Below, piece by piece: positions 18,380-27,851 of a stretch of DNA of 64,000 nucleotides (position 1 is its first letter; each line of letters opens with the position of its first letter). The translations under genes and the position numbers were made by a program. The notes under the pieces were generated by a model. It was not told where the DNA came from, ran no database searches, and worked only from the letters and a program-made list of their open reading frames with translations. The stretch comes from Mycolicibacterium sp. TY81. Its GTDB lineage: Bacteria; Actinomycetota; Actinomycetes; Mycobacteriales; Mycobacteriaceae. The stretch is from the NCBI RefSeq assembly GCF_018326285.1, contig NZ_AP023362.1, positions 4,092,001-4,156,000 on the forward strand. The letters are read 5' to 3'.

Positions 18380-19195
18380 TCAGAGGCCCAGCAGCTCCGG
18401 CAGGTCGGCGACGGAGTCCAGCACGTAGTTCGGCTGCATCGCGAATTCGTCTGCGGCCCAACGGTCCAGCGTGTCCTGGCGGAATTTTCCGGTCCGCACG
18501 AGCACGCCCGTCATCCCGACGACCTGGGCCGCGAGGACGTCGTTGTTGAGGTCGTCGCCGACCATGTACATCTCTTCGGGTTCGACGCCGAGCCGCGCGG
18601 CCGCGGTGAAGAACCCGGCGGGTGCGGGCTTGCCGACGGCGGTGCCCTGATGACCGGTGGTCTGTTCCAGCCCCGCCAGATACAGCCCGGTGTCCACCCG
18701 TAGCCCGTCGGCGGTGTTCCACGCGTTGCTGCGGTGCATGGCGACGACGGGGACGCCGCGGGTCATCCAGTCATAGATCCAGCTGAGGGTCAGATGCGTG
18801 TATTCGGGCCCCGCGCCACCGAGCAGCACCACGTCTGGCGTGTCGGGCTGCTGCGGGCCAGCGAAGTCGGAGGCGTACACCAGATCGACGCCGGGCATGT
18901 CCGCACCGATCTGGCCGCTGTTCACCAGGAAACATCGGGCACCGGGGTAGCGGTCACGCACGTAGTCGGCGGTCAGCACCGCTGCGGTGACGACCTCGTC
19001 GGCGGCGACCTCGATGCCTGCCGCACAAAGCAATTCGGCGATCTGCTGACGGGTCTTGGTGGTGGTGTTGGTCAGGAACGACCGGGCGATCTGACGCTCC
19101 TCGAGCGCCCGCAAGGTCTCGGCCGCACCGTCGATCGGACGCCACGAGGTCACCAGGACACCATCGATGTCGAAGAGCACCCCGCCGATTGCCAT
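18380..19195 (-). CDS. HAD-superfamily IIA hydrolase (NagD-like)
   Basis: 271 residues. HAD motif I is FDIDGVLV (Asp9 and Asp11 region), motif II LTNTTTKT, motif III Lys in GTAVGKPAPAGFF and motif IV MVGDDLNND. The C2-type IIA cap lies between motifs II and III. Members are phosphatases of nucleotides or sugar phosphates. Its stop lies 5 nt from the convergent helicase stop. Start ATG sits about 100 bp before the divergent SDR. Confidence 0.9.
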   Translation of the reverse strand: MAIGGVLFDIDGVLVTSWRPIDGAAETLRALEERQIARSFLTNTTTKTRQQIAELLCAAGIEVAADEVVTAAVLTADYVRDRYPGARCFLVNSGQIGADMPGVDLVYASDFAGPQQPDTPDVVLLGGAGPEYTHLTLSWIYDWMTRGVPVVAMHRSNAWNTADGLRVDTGLYLAGLEQTTGHQGTAVGKPAPAGFFTAAARLGVEPEEMYMVGDDLNNDVLAAQVVGMTGVLVRTGKFRQDTLDRWAADEFAMQPNYVLDSVADLPELLGL

Positions 19196-19297
19196 GGTGC
19201 CGACAGTAAACGCCCGCCGCTCCCGCGCAACTCAGGCGGTTCGCTCGGTAGTGTCTTCGCGCATGAGCACACAAGCGAGTAGCGGAGCGAATCGCGC

Positions 19298-20218
19298 ATG
19301 AGCCCCCAGTGGACGGCCAATGATGTGCCGGACCAGACCGGGCGGGTGGCGATCGTCACCGGCTCCAACACCGGGCTGGGATACGAGACGGCGCGGGTGT
19401 TGGCGGGCAAGGGCGCTCGCGTGGTGATGGCGGTGCGCGACACCGCCAAAGGCGACGACGCCGCCGCCCGGCTGCGGGCGAGCACCCCGAACGCCGACGT
19501 CGTCGTGCAGAAGCTGGACCTGGGTTCGCTGACCTCGGTCCGCGCGGCGGCCGACGACCTGCGCGCGGCCTATCCGCGGATCGACCTGCTGATCAACAAC
19601 GCCGGCGTGATGTACCCGCCCAAGCAGACCACTGCCGACGGCTTCGAATTGCAGTTCGGCACAAATCACCTCGGCGCGTTCGCGCTCACCGGCCTGCTGA
19701 TCGAGAATCTGCTGTCTGTCCCCGGCTCGCGGGTGGTGACCCTCGGCAGCATCGCGCACCGTATCCTCGGGAAGATCGACTTCGCCGACCTGGAGTGGGA
19801 GAAGCGCCGCTACAACCGGGTCGCGGCCTACGGCCAGTCGAAGCTGGCCAACCTGATGTTCGCCTACGATCTGCAACGCCGGCTCGTGGCCACGAACGCC
19901 GAAACCATCTCGGTCGCGGCCCATCCCGGCATCTCCAACACCGAGCTCATGCGCCACATCCCCGGCTCCGGTCTGCCCGGCTTCAACCAGATCAGCGGGC
20001 TGGTCGCCAACAGCCCCGAGGTCGGCGCGCTGGCCACGCTGCGGGCCGCCGTCGACCCCGACGCGCGGGGCGGCGAGTACTACGGACCTTCCGGTCTCCT
20101 GCAGCTGGTCGGCCATCCGGTGCTGGTGCAGTCGACCGCCCAGTCGCACGACGCCGGCATCCAGCGGCGGTTGTGGGCGGTGTCCGAAGAGCTCACCGGC
20201 GTCACCTTCGCGATCTAG
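19298..20218 (+). CDS. short-chain dehydrogenase/reductase (Rv0439c-like)
   Basis: 306-residue SDR. TGSNTGLG (residues 21-28), NNAG (100-103), Ser151 and YGQSK (Tyr178, Lys182) are intact. It is the paralog of the SDR at 78-983, with long identical stretches such as RIDLLINNAGVM/AIDLLINNAGVM and NHLG.FALTGLL. Its place directly before moeA matches Rv0439c-Rv0438c of M. tuberculosis, so this is the likely positional orthologue. Stop is 4 nt before moeA, implying an operon. Confidence 0.93.
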   Translation: MSPQWTANDVPDQTGRVAIVTGSNTGLGYETARVLAGKGARVVMAVRDTAKGDDAAARLRASTPNADVVVQKLDLGSLTSVRAAADDLRAAYPRIDLLINNAGVMYPPKQTTADGFELQFGTNHLGAFALTGLLIENLLSVPGSRVVTLGSIAHRILGKIDFADLEWEKRRYNRVAAYGQSKLANLMFAYDLQRRLVATNAETISVAAHPGISNTELMRHIPGSGLPGFNQISGLVANSPEVGALATLRAAVDPDARGGEYYGPSGLLQLVGHPVLVQSTAQSHDAGIQRRLWAVSEELTGVTFAI

Positions 20219-20222
20219 CGTC

Positions 20223-21410
20223 ATGCGGACCGTCGAGGAACATCAGCAGGTTGTCGCCGGACTGATCAGCGCCCGGCCCGCCGTTGCCGTGCCGCTGGCC
20301 GACGCGCTGGGGCTGGCCCTTGCCGAGGACGTGGTGGCGCCGCTGTCGCTGCCCGGTTTCGACAACTCGGCGATGGACGGTTACGCCGTCCTGGCCGCCG
20401 ACGTGGCCACCGCCACCGCCGACAATCCAGTGAAACTGCCTGTCGCCGAGGACATTCCGGCCGGACGCACCGACCTGCTGACTCTGGCGCCCGGCACCGC
20501 GCACCGGATCATGACCGGCGCCATGCTGCCGGCGGGCGCCACCGCGGTGGTCCAGGTCGAGGCCACGGACGGGGCGACCGACGTCGTGTCGATCTACTCG
20601 GCGGTCCCCGAAGGCCGGAGCATTCGGCGGGCCGGCGAGGACGTCACCGCCGGGATGACGGTGCTGTCCGCCGGCGAGGTGCTCTCCCCCGCGGCCCTGG
20701 GTCTGGCTGCCGCCCTGGGCCTGGCCGAGCTGAAAGTTATTCCGCGGCAACGGGTCCTGGTGCTGTCCACCGGAACGGAGCTGGTCGCGCCGGGCACGCC
20801 GCTGCAACCGGGACAGATCTACGAGTCCAACGCCGTGATGCTGGCCGCCGCGCTACGTGAGGCCGGCGCCGACGTCACGACCGCACCGGCGACATCCGAC
20901 GACGTGGCGCTGTTCCGGGAGACCCTGGCCGGCCATGCCCAGAACGTCGACCTGATCGTCACCACGGGCGGCGTCAGCGCCGGCGCGTACGAGGTGGTGA
21001 AAGACGCCCTTTCAGGCGATGTCGAGTTCGTGAAGGTCGCGATGCAGCCCGGCATGCCGCAGGGCGCCGGGACCGTCGGCGGCACGCCCATCGTCACGTT
21101 GCCGGGCAACCCCGTCTCGGCGCTGGTGTCGTTCGAGGTCTTCATCCGGCCACCGCTGCGCGCGGCGATGGGCCTGCCGTCGCAGCGACCGCGCCGCCCG
21201 GCGACGCTCACCGAGAAGCTGACCTCCCCCGCCGGGAAACGCCAGTTCCGCCGCGGCGTGCTCGGCACCGATGAGCAGGTGAGCAGCTACGGCCCGCCGG
21301 CGTCGCACCACCTCCGGTGGCTGGCGACGGCAAACTGCCTGCTGGACATCGGCGAGGACGTGGTCGAATTAGCGGCTGGATCGCCCGTGCCCGTCTGGGA
21401 TCTCAGTTAG
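20223..21410 (+). CDS. moeA: molybdopterin molybdenumtransferase MoeA
   Basis: 395 residues. MoeA inserts molybdate into adenylylated molybdopterin, the last step of molybdenum cofactor synthesis. Family signatures are PLSLPGFDNSAMDGYAV (about residues 40-56), VLSTGTELV...GQIYESN and TTGGVSAGAYEVVK of the MogA-like domain, and the C-terminal domain IV. It corresponds to moeA2 (Rv0438c) by position. It starts 4 nt after the SDR stop and precedes psd by 29 nt, so it probably belongs to the same transcript. Confidence 0.94.
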   Translation: MRTVEEHQQVVAGLISARPAVAVPLADALGLALAEDVVAPLSLPGFDNSAMDGYAVLAADVATATADNPVKLPVAEDIPAGRTDLLTLAPGTAHRIMTGAMLPAGATAVVQVEATDGATDVVSIYSAVPEGRSIRRAGEDVTAGMTVLSAGEVLSPAALGLAAALGLAELKVIPRQRVLVLSTGTELVAPGTPLQPGQIYESNAVMLAAALREAGADVTTAPATSDDVALFRETLAGHAQNVDLIVTTGGVSAGAYEVVKDALSGDVEFVKVAMQPGMPQGAGTVGGTPIVTLPGNPVSALVSFEVFIRPPLRAAMGLPSQRPRRPATLTEKLTSPAGKRQFRRGVLGTDEQVSSYGPPASHHLRWLATANCLLDIGEDVVELAAGSPVPVWDLS

Positions 21411-21439
21411 AGCCCCGCAAACCGTAGAATCGAGTCCCC

Positions 21440-22168
21440 ATGGCCAGACCTGCGCGCCCCCCAGCTGACACTCCAGAGTCCGAACTGTCACGTTTCGTCG
21501 ACCTGGTCCGTTCCACCGTTCCCCCGATGCACCCGGCCGGGCTGCCGTTCGTCGGCGGCGCCCTCGGTGTCGCCGCGATCGGCCACCGCAAGCGCTGGGT
21601 CCGGGCGGCCGGACTGGCCGCGGCCGCCGCGTGCGCCGGGTTCTTCCGGCATCCGCCGCGGACGCCACCGAGCCGGCCCGGCGTCGTCGTCGCGCCGGCC
21701 GACGGCCTGGTGACGCTCATCGACGAGGCCGTCCCGCCCGCCGAGCTGAACCTGTCCGACGAGCCGCTGCCGCGCGTCAGCATCTTCCTGTCGCTGTTCG
21801 ACGCGCATGTGCAGCGCGCGCCGGTGGCCGGCGAGGTGATCACCGTCAAGCACAAGCCGGGCCAGTTCCTGTCCGCCGACAAGGCCGAGGCCAGCGAGGA
21901 CAACGAGCGCAACAGCCTCTGGCTGCGCACCGCCGACGGCCACGACGTCGTCGCGGTGCAGCTCGCCGGTCTGCTGGCCCGCCGCATCGTGTGCAGCACC
22001 CACCCGGGTGCGCACCTGGCGCTGGGCGAGACGTACGGCCTCATCCGGTTCGGCTCCCGCCTGGACACCTACCTGCCCAAGGGCTCCGTGATCGGCGTCG
22101 AGATCGGGCAGCGCGCCATCGGCGGCGAGACGGTGCTGGCAGACCTGCCGAGCGGGTCGCCGGCATGA
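21440..22168 (+). CDS. psd: phosphatidylserine decarboxylase proenzyme
   Basis: 242 residues. Converts phosphatidylserine to phosphatidylethanolamine at the membrane. The self-cleavage site that creates the pyruvoyl group is the Gly-Ser in [12 protein letters not shown] (near residue 212); the catalytic His region is [13 protein letters not shown]. The hydrophobic N-terminus ([23 protein letters not shown]) anchors the protein. The stop overlaps the pssA ATG (ATGA), coupling it to the enzyme that makes its substrate. Order matches Rv0437c-Rv0436c. Confidence 0.95.
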   Translation: MARPARPPADTPESELSRFVDLVRSTVPPMHPAGLPFVGGALGVAAIGHRKRWVRAAGLAAAAACAGFFRHPPRTPPSRPGVVVAPADGLVTLIDEAVPPAELNLSDEPLPRVSIFLSLFDAHVQRAPVAGEVITVKHKPGQFLSADKAEASEDNERNSLWLRTADGHDVVAVQLAGLLARRIVCSTHPGAHLALGETYGLIRFGSRLDTYLPKGSVIGVEIGQRAIGGETVLADLPSGSPA

Positions 22169-23055
22169 AACCCCGGATCAAGACTCCGCAGGTGAGCCTG
22201 CGGAAGCTGGTCCCCAGCGCCCTGACGGTCGCTGCGATCTGCCTGGGTCTGTCGGCGGTCAAGTACGCCCTCGACCACCGGCCCACCGAGGCCATGGCGC
22301 TGCTGGCGGGTGCCGCGATCCTCGACGCGCTCGACGGCCGCGCGGCCCGCATGCTGAACGCGACGTCCAAGATGGGCGCGGAGATCGACTCGCTGGCCGA
22401 CGCCGTGAACTTCGGCGTGGCGCCGGCGTTCATCGTGTACGCCACGCTGCTGGAGCACAACAGCTCGCCGCTCGCCTGGATCGTGGTGCTGCTGTACGCG
22501 GTGTGCATCGTGCTGCGGCTGGCGCGCTTCAACGCCATGCTCGACGTGGAGGGCCCGGCGTTCGAGAAGGAGTTCTTCACCGGCATGCCGGCCCCGGCCG
22601 GCGCGATCGGCGCCATCGGCCCGCTGGCGGCCAAGATGCAGTTCCCCGGCCCCTGGTGGGATTCGCACTGGGGTCAGATCTTCATCTGCATCTGGCTGAT
22701 CGGCGTCTCGCTGCTGGTGGTCAGCACCGTCCCGATGCGCAAGGTGCACACCTTCGCCATCCCGCCGAACATGGCCCTGCCGCTGCTGGCGCTGCTGGCC
22801 ATCCTGGTGGCCGCCTCGGTGATGTACGGCTACATCGTCATCCTGGTGATCATCGTCGCCTACGTGATCCACATCCCGTTCGCGGTCCGGACCAAGGCCT
22901 GGCTGCGTGCACACCCCGAGGTCTGGGACGACAAACCCAAGGAACAGCGACAGGCCCGCCGCGCCATCCGCCGTGCGCAGCCGCGTCGCACCGACCGCGG
23001 GCAGCGCCGGTCCACGGCCCGGCTGCGGTTGCGTAGGCCGGGTCCTCGTCGATGA
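22165..23055 (+). CDS. pssA: CDP-diacylglycerol-serine O-phosphatidyltransferase
   Basis: 296 residues. Makes phosphatidylserine from CDP-diacylglycerol and serine. The CDP-alcohol phosphotransferase motif (D-x2-D-G-x2-A-R-x8-G-x3-D-x3-D) is present as [10 protein letters not shown]...[11 protein letters not shown]. Several hydrophobic segments follow, and the C-terminal ~50 residues are basic ([19 protein letters not shown]). The start overlaps psd by 4 nt and the end overlaps the AAA ATPase gene by 4 nt. Confidence 0.95.
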   Translation: MKPRIKTPQVSLRKLVPSALTVAAICLGLSAVKYALDHRPTEAMALLAGAAILDALDGRAARMLNATSKMGAEIDSLADAVNFGVAPAFIVYATLLEHNSSPLAWIVVLLYAVCIVLRLARFNAMLDVEGPAFEKEFFTGMPAPAGAIGAIGPLAAKMQFPGPWWDSHWGQIFICIWLIGVSLLVVSTVPMRKVHTFAIPPNMALPLLALLAILVAASVMYGYIVILVIIVAYVIHIPFAVRTKAWLRAHPEVWDDKPKEQRQARRAIRRAQPRRTDRGQRRSTARLRLRRPGPRR

Positions 23056-25262
23056 CGCCCCCGCAGGCACAGGCCCTGCAGGGCGCATCCGACCCGTCCG
23101 GCGCGCAGCTCCAGCTCACCGCCCGGCTCAACACCTCAGCACTCGACGCCCGCCGCGGCGTGGTGCTGCTGCACCCGGAAGCGATAGCTGCCCTGGGTAT
23201 CCGCGAGTGGGACGCGGTGTCGCTGACCGGCACGCGCACCACCTGCGCGGTGGTCGGGGTGGCCGCCACCGGGACTCCCCCGGGCACCGCGCTGCTCGAC
23301 GATGTGACCCTGTCGAATGCCGGCATCCGGGCCGACGCGCCGGTGCTGGTGTCACCGGCGACGGTGTACGGCGCCCGCTCGGTGACCGTCAGCGGTTCGC
23401 GACTGGCCAGCAGCTCGATCTCCCCGGCGACGTTGCGAATGGCATTGCTGGGCAAGGTGATGACGGTCGGCGACACGGTGTCACTGCTGCCGCGCGATCT
23501 GGGTCCGGGCACCTCGACGTCCGCGGCCACCGCGGCGCTGGCCACGCAGGTCGGCATCACCTGGACCTCAGAGCTGCTCACCGTGACAGCCGTCGACCCG
23601 GCCGGACCGGTCAGCGTGCAACCGAATTCAGTGGTCAGCTGGGGTGATGCCACCGTCGTCACGGCAGCCGCGCAACCGGTGATCTCCCCCGCGAAAACGA
23701 CTGACGCCCAAACCGTTTCGGTCGATGACCTCAAGGGCGTACACGCCCAGGTGACGCGACTGACCGAGTGGCTCAAGCTGGCCCTCGACGAACCCGAACT
23801 CCTCGAAACCCTGGGTGCCACCGCCAATCTGGGCGTCCTGGTGTCCGGGCCCGCGGGCGTCGGCAAGGCCGCCATGGTGCGCGCGGTGTGCACGTCACGC
23901 CGCCTCGTCGAGCTCGACGGGCCGGAGGTCGGGGCGCTGCGCGCCGAGGACCGACTGGCCGGGGTCGCCGCTGCCGTGAGCTCGGTGCGCGACGGCGGTG
24001 GTGTCCTGCTCATCACCGACATCGACGCGCTGTTGCCCGCGGTCGCCGAGCCCGTGGCCACGTTGATCCTGACCGAGCTCCGCAAGGCCGTCGCCAGCCG
24101 CGGTGTGGCGTTCATCGCGACGTCGGCCGTGCCCGACGGCGTCGACGCCCGCCTTCGGGCACCCGATCTGTGCGACCGCGAACTGGGACTGACCCTGCCC
24201 GACGCCGCCACCCGCAAGGCCCTGCTGGAGGTGCTGCTGCGGTCGGTGCCCGCCAAGGATCTGAACCTCGACGAGATCGCCGAGCGCACACCGGGATTCG
24301 TCGTCGCCGATCTCGCCGCCCTGGTACGCGAGGCCGCGCTGCGGGCAGCCGCCCGCGCCAGCGCCGACGGTGCCGAACCGGCCCTGACGCAGGATGACCT
24401 GGCCGGTGCGCTGTCGGTGATCCGGCCGCTGTCGCGGTCGGCGACCGAAGAGGTCGCGGTCGGGTCGGTGACGCTCGACGACGTCGGCGACATGTTGGCG
24501 ACGAAGCAGGCGCTGACCGAAGCGGTGCTGTGGCCCCTGCAGCACCCGGACACCTTCGAGCGTCTCGGCGTGGAACCGCCCCGGGGCGTGCTGTTGTACG
24601 GGCCGCCCGGCTGCGGAAAGACGTTCCTGGTGCGGGCCTTGGCCAGCTCGGGCCGGTTGTCGGTGCATGCTGTCAAGGGCGCCGAGTTGATGGACAAGTG
24701 GGTCGGTTCGTCGGAGCGTGCGGTCCGCGAATTGTTCCAGCGCGCACGCGATTCCGCGCCGTCGCTGGTGTTCCTCGACGAGATGGACGCCCTGGCGCCG
24801 CGCCGCGGGCAGAGCTTCGATTCCGGTGTCACCGACCGTGTGGTGGCCGCGCTGCTCACCGAGCTCGACGGCATCAACCCGTTGCGCGACGTCGTGGTGG
24901 TCGGTGCGACCAACCGGCCGGATCTCATCGACCCCGCGCTGCTGCGGCCGGGCCGGCTGGAGAAGCTGGTGTTCGTCGAGCCGCCCGACGCCGAGGCCCG
25001 TGGCGAAATCCTGCGTACCGCAGGCAAATCCATCCCCCTGGCGCCCGACGTCGACCTCGGCCAGTTGGCCGGTGAACTCGACGGCTACAGCGCCGCGGAC
25101 TGCGTCGCCCTGTTGCGCGAAGCGGCGCTGACCGCGATGCGCCGGTCCATCGACGCCGCCGATGTCACCGCGGCCGACGTCGCCAAGGCCCGCGAGACGG
25201 TGCGGCCGTCACTGGATCCCGTTCAGGTGCAGTCACTTCGGGAGTTCGCCGAGGGGCGCTGA
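23052..25262 (+). CDS. CDC48/p97-like AAA+ ATPase (Rv0435c-like)
   Basis: 736 residues: a CDC48-type N domain (about 1-200), then two AAA modules. The second is complete, with GPPGCGKTF (about 517-525), FLDEMDALAP (about 574) and GATNRPDLIDPALLRPGRLE. The first is degenerate: GPAGVGKAA (about 264) has Ala where Thr/Ser binds Mg-ATP, and its Walker B is LLITDIDAL with no Glu after the first Asp. It probably binds but hydrolyses ATP poorly in D1. Substrates unknown. It is coupled to pssA by overlap, and the order matches M. tuberculosis. Confidence 0.92.
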   Translation: MTPPQAQALQGASDPSGAQLQLTARLNTSALDARRGVVLLHPEAIAALGIREWDAVSLTGTRTTCAVVGVAATGTPPGTALLDDVTLSNAGIRADAPVLVSPATVYGARSVTVSGSRLASSSISPATLRMALLGKVMTVGDTVSLLPRDLGPGTSTSAATAALATQVGITWTSELLTVTAVDPAGPVSVQPNSVVSWGDATVVTAAAQPVISPAKTTDAQTVSVDDLKGVHAQVTRLTEWLKLALDEPELLETLGATANLGVLVSGPAGVGKAAMVRAVCTSRRLVELDGPEVGALRAEDRLAGVAAAVSSVRDGGGVLLITDIDALLPAVAEPVATLILTELRKAVASRGVAFIATSAVPDGVDARLRAPDLCDRELGLTLPDAATRKALLEVLLRSVPAKDLNLDEIAERTPGFVVADLAALVREAALRAAARASADGAEPALTQDDLAGALSVIRPLSRSATEEVAVGSVTLDDVGDMLATKQALTEAVLWPLQHPDTFERLGVEPPRGVLLYGPPGCGKTFLVRALASSGRLSVHAVKGAELMDKWVGSSERAVRELFQRARDSAPSLVFLDEMDALAPRRGQSFDSGVTDRVVAALLTELDGINPLRDVVVVGATNRPDLIDPALLRPGRLEKLVFVEPPDAEARGEILRTAGKSIPLAPDVDLGQLAGELDGYSAADCVALLREAALTAMRRSIDAADVTAADVAKARETVRPSLDPVQVQSLREFAEGR

Positions 25263-25292
25263 GTTTCGCAATCGAAACAAGCTACGCGAGCC

Positions 25293-25589
25293 TCAGTCAA
25301 AGTGCCGAGGCACATCCATCCGCTGATGGAGGATGCGCACGACGTCGATGATTTCCCCGGAGATGAGCCGGTAATACAGCACGTGCGATCCCACCGCATG
25401 TTTCCGGTAACCCGGGCGAACGTCGTCGCACGCTCGCCCGATCATCGGCGACTCCGCGATGCGTTCGATGGCATGTTGAATCTCCCGAACGTACGCCTGC
25501 GCCTGATCAGCGTTCCAGCGCTCACATGTGTAGTCCCAGACATCTTCCAAGTCGGCGCGCGCCGCGGGCGAAAGTACATAACGGCTCAC
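25293..25589 (-). CDS. parE: ParE/RelE-family toxin
   Basis: 98 residues with the ParE fold: SPAARADLEDVWDYT at the N-terminus, the helix pair AQAYVREIQHAIERIAE, and the C-terminal strand region YRKHAVGSHVLYYRLISGEIIDVVRILHQRMD, here given as YRKHAVGSHVLYYR and VVRILHQRMD. Typical ParE toxins inhibit DNA gyrase. Its start overlaps the antitoxin gene by 4 nt, the usual antitoxin-first order. Confidence 0.9.
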   Translation of the reverse strand: MSRYVLSPAARADLEDVWDYTCERWNADQAQAYVREIQHAIERIAESPMIGRACDDVRPGYRKHAVGSHVLYYRLISGEIIDVVRILHQRMDVPRHFD

Positions 25590-25837
25590 TGACGATGGGA
25601 ACCCTCGGCCCGTTTGCGCGATACGAACTCATCAAAGTCGAATTCTGTTGATTCACCGCTACGTTCACCATCCACAAGGGCCTGGCGCAACGCCCTCAGT
25701 CGAGTCTCCCGATCCTCGAGCAGTCGCAATGCGGATCGCACTACGTCACTGGCCGATCGATAACGACCGGACGCGACTTCAGTCTCGATGAACGCGCTGT
25801 AGTGCTCATCGAGACTGAATGAGGTGTTCCTGCCCAC
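25586..25837 (-). CDS. parD: ParD-family antitoxin
   Basis: 83 residues. The N-terminal ribbon-helix-helix is NTSFSLDEHYSAFIETEVAS followed by GRYRSASDVVRSALRLLE, a standard ParD signature. The acidic C-terminus (STEFDFDEFV) is the part that would wrap the toxin. It should repress its own promoter and neutralise the downstream ParE. The start is a GTG. Confidence 0.9.
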   Translation of the reverse strand: MGRNTSFSLDEHYSAFIETEVASGRYRSASDVVRSALRLLEDRETRLRALRQALVDGERSGESTEFDFDEFVSRKRAEGSHRQ

Positions 25838-25848
25838 ATCCCGAACAA

Positions 25849-25863
25849 TACCAGTTTTTGGTA
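25849..25863. promoter_or_regulatory. possible ParD operator
   Basis: TACCA (25849-25853) and TGGTA (25859-25863) form a short inverted repeat 11 nt upstream of the parD start. ParD proteins bind short palindromes at this position. Only suggestive. Confidence 0.3.
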
Positions 25864-25897
25864 ACCCTGGGCCGTCGCAGCGATGGCACGAGGGGCG

Positions 25898-26485
25898 CTA
25901 ACCAGCCAAACCCACGACGGCCTGCACCGCGGACCGGACGCGCCGTTCCAGCTCACCGGAGTCGGTGCTGTCGAACTTGCCATCCAGGAACAGGAAGGCC
26001 AGGCCATGCACGAGCGCCCAGACGGCGTCGCTCAACGCATCGGCATCGGCGTCCGGGAACACCCGCGCGATGTTCGCCTTGAGATAGGCCGAGATCGCCG
26101 CGACCGCGTCGACCCGCTCGGGACTCCCGGCATCGCACTGCTCACTGAACATGGCGCGGAACAGCGCGGGACGCCGCAGCGCGAACTGAACGTAGGCAAT
26201 GGCGACGTCGGCGATCTCGTCGGCCGTCGACGGGGACGGGCTGACGGCCACCAGGTCCGCGGCCAGTTCGCGATAGCCGACGGCCGCGACGGCTGACATC
26301 AGCGCGTCCCGGTCCTGGTAGTGCCGGTAGGGCGCGGCGGCGGTGACCCCTGCATGCCGAGCGACGGCACGCATCGACAACGCCGCGGCGCCCTCCTCTT
26401 CCAGCAGCGCCAGCGCCGACTGCACCAGGGCGGTCCGCAGATCGCCGTGGTGGTACCCCGGCTTCGACACCGCTTTCGACGTCAT
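25898..26485 (-). CDS. TetR-family regulator
   Basis: About 195 residues from MTSKAVSKPGYHHGDLRTAL. The helix-turn-helix is ALSMRAVARHAGVTAAAPYR followed by HYQDRDALMSAV. The C-terminal part resembles the WHG-type TetR domain. The start at 26485 fits the family; a longer frame to 26530 would run into the operator region. It is divergent from a flavin oxidoreductase gene, across two similar palindromes that are probably its binding sites. Confidence 0.88.
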   Translation of the reverse strand: MTSKAVSKPGYHHGDLRTALVQSALALLEEEGAAALSMRAVARHAGVTAAAPYRHYQDRDALMSAVAAVGYRELAADLVAVSPSPSTADEIADVAIAYVQFALRRPALFRAMFSEQCDAGSPERVDAVAAISAYLKANIARVFPDADADALSDAVWALVHGLAFLFLDGKFDSTDSGELERRVRSAVQAVVGLAG

Positions 26486-26504
26486 CCTGAGTCCCGCCTC
26501 ACAA

Positions 26505-26554
26505 ATGTTGACACTGTTCACATTGCCCACTAGAAATGTGAGCAGCGTTTACAT
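26505..26554. promoter_or_regulatory. two TetR operator-like palindromes
   Basis: ATGTTGACACTGTTCACAT (26505-26523) and ATGTGAGCAGCGTTTACAT (26536-26554) are 19-bp imperfect palindromes with the shared pattern ATGTnnnCAnnGTTnACAT, 31 bp apart. They fill the divergent region between the TetR and oxidoreductase genes, the expected place for a TetR operator controlling both. Confidence 0.6.
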
Positions 26555-26576
26555 CATACCGACCCGAAGGCAGCCG

Positions 26577-27851
26577 ATGTCTCCCACACTCTTCACCCCC
26601 TTCACCCTCGCATCCGGTCAGACGCTCCGAAACCGCATCGCCAAAGCCGCGATGGAGGAGGGTCTCGCCGGCCCCGGCCAGGCGCCCGACGATCGGCTCA
26701 TCGCGCTGTACCACCGCTGGGGTGTGGGCGGCGCGGGCGTCCTGATCACCGGCAACGTCATGGTCCACGCCGAGGCTCTCACCGGTCCGGGTGGCGTCGT
26801 CCTCGATGCGAACTCGCCGCTCGAGCCGTTCGTGAAGTGAGCCAAGGCCGGCAAAGCAGGCGGCACGAAGATGTGGATGCAGATCAGCCACCCCGGCCGG
26901 CAAGTCAACGCCAACATGCCGGGCGTGGTGTGGGGCCCGTCGGACGTCGCGGTGGATGTCGGCAAGCACAGCAAGCGGTTCGGCCGGCCGAGCGCCATGA
27001 CACCGCAGCAGATCGGCGCAACCATCCAGCGGTTCGTCACCACCGCGGCGCGCGCCGAGGAAGCCGGCTTCGACGGCGTCGAGGTACATGCGGCGCACGG
27101 CTACCTGCTGTCGCAGTTCCTCTCGCCGTTGGTCAACACCCGAGCCGATGAGTGGGGTGGGTCGCTGGAGAACCGGGCCCGCCTGCTGCTGGAGATCGTC
27201 CGCCAGATCCGGCTGGCCGTCAGCCCGGAGTTCGCGGTCGCCGTCAAGCTGAACTCGGCGGACTTCCAGCGCGGCGGCTTCGACGCCGACGATGCCCTGC
27301 GCGTCATCGAGATGCTCGCGCCGCTCGGCGTCGACGTCGTCGAACTGTCCGGTGGCAGCTACGAGAGCCCGGCCATGACCGGGCGCGCTGCGGACAGTCG
27401 CACCGCGGCCCGCGAGGCGTACTTCCTGGAGCTGGCCGCAGAACTCGCCAAGACCAGCCCCATCCCGCTGATGCTCACCGGCGGCATCACCCGGCAGGAC
27501 ACCGCGAACACCGTGCTGGCCAACGGTATCGACATCGTCGGCATGGGTACCGCCATCGCCGTCACCCCGGACCTGCCCAACCGCTGGAGCCGCGGCGAGG
27601 AAGCCACCCGGCGCCTCAAGCCGGTGACGTGGTCGGACAAGACGCTGGCGTCGGCGGCGAGCATGGCACTGGTCCGCTACCAGATGCGGCAGATCACGCA
27701 AGGCCTCGAGCCGACGGCCCGCGCGCATCCGCTGTACGCCCTCATCGTCGATCAACGGGTTCAGCGCAAAGCCCTTGCGCGCTACCGCAAGTGGCTGCCG
27801 ACGCAGCCGTCCGACCTGAAGTCTCCCATCGCACTCGAGGACCACCGATGA
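26577..27851 (+). pseudogene. NADH:flavin oxidoreductase (OYE-like) with in-frame stop
   Basis: An FMN-binding TIM-barrel enzyme of the NADH:flavin oxidoreductase/NADH oxidase family. It starts MSPTLFTPFTLASGQTLRNR and continues through GVGGAGVLITGNVMV, MQISHPGRQ, FDGVEVHAAHGYLLSQFLSP (a family hallmark), RADEWGGSLENRARL and MLTGGI. The frame is broken only by TGA at 26838-26840, in the context FVK-stop-AKAGKAGG; upstream and downstream parts are in the same frame. The family often has Trp at this place, so TGG to TGA is the simplest explanation. The downstream part alone (from 26871) lacks the N-terminal barrel strands. It is coupled by ATGA to the next gene. Confidence 0.82.

Noticed and set aside
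15948..18722. A 924-residue minus-strand frame over the TetR and helicase genes
   Set aside because: Covers two well-supported plus-strand genes and has no domains.
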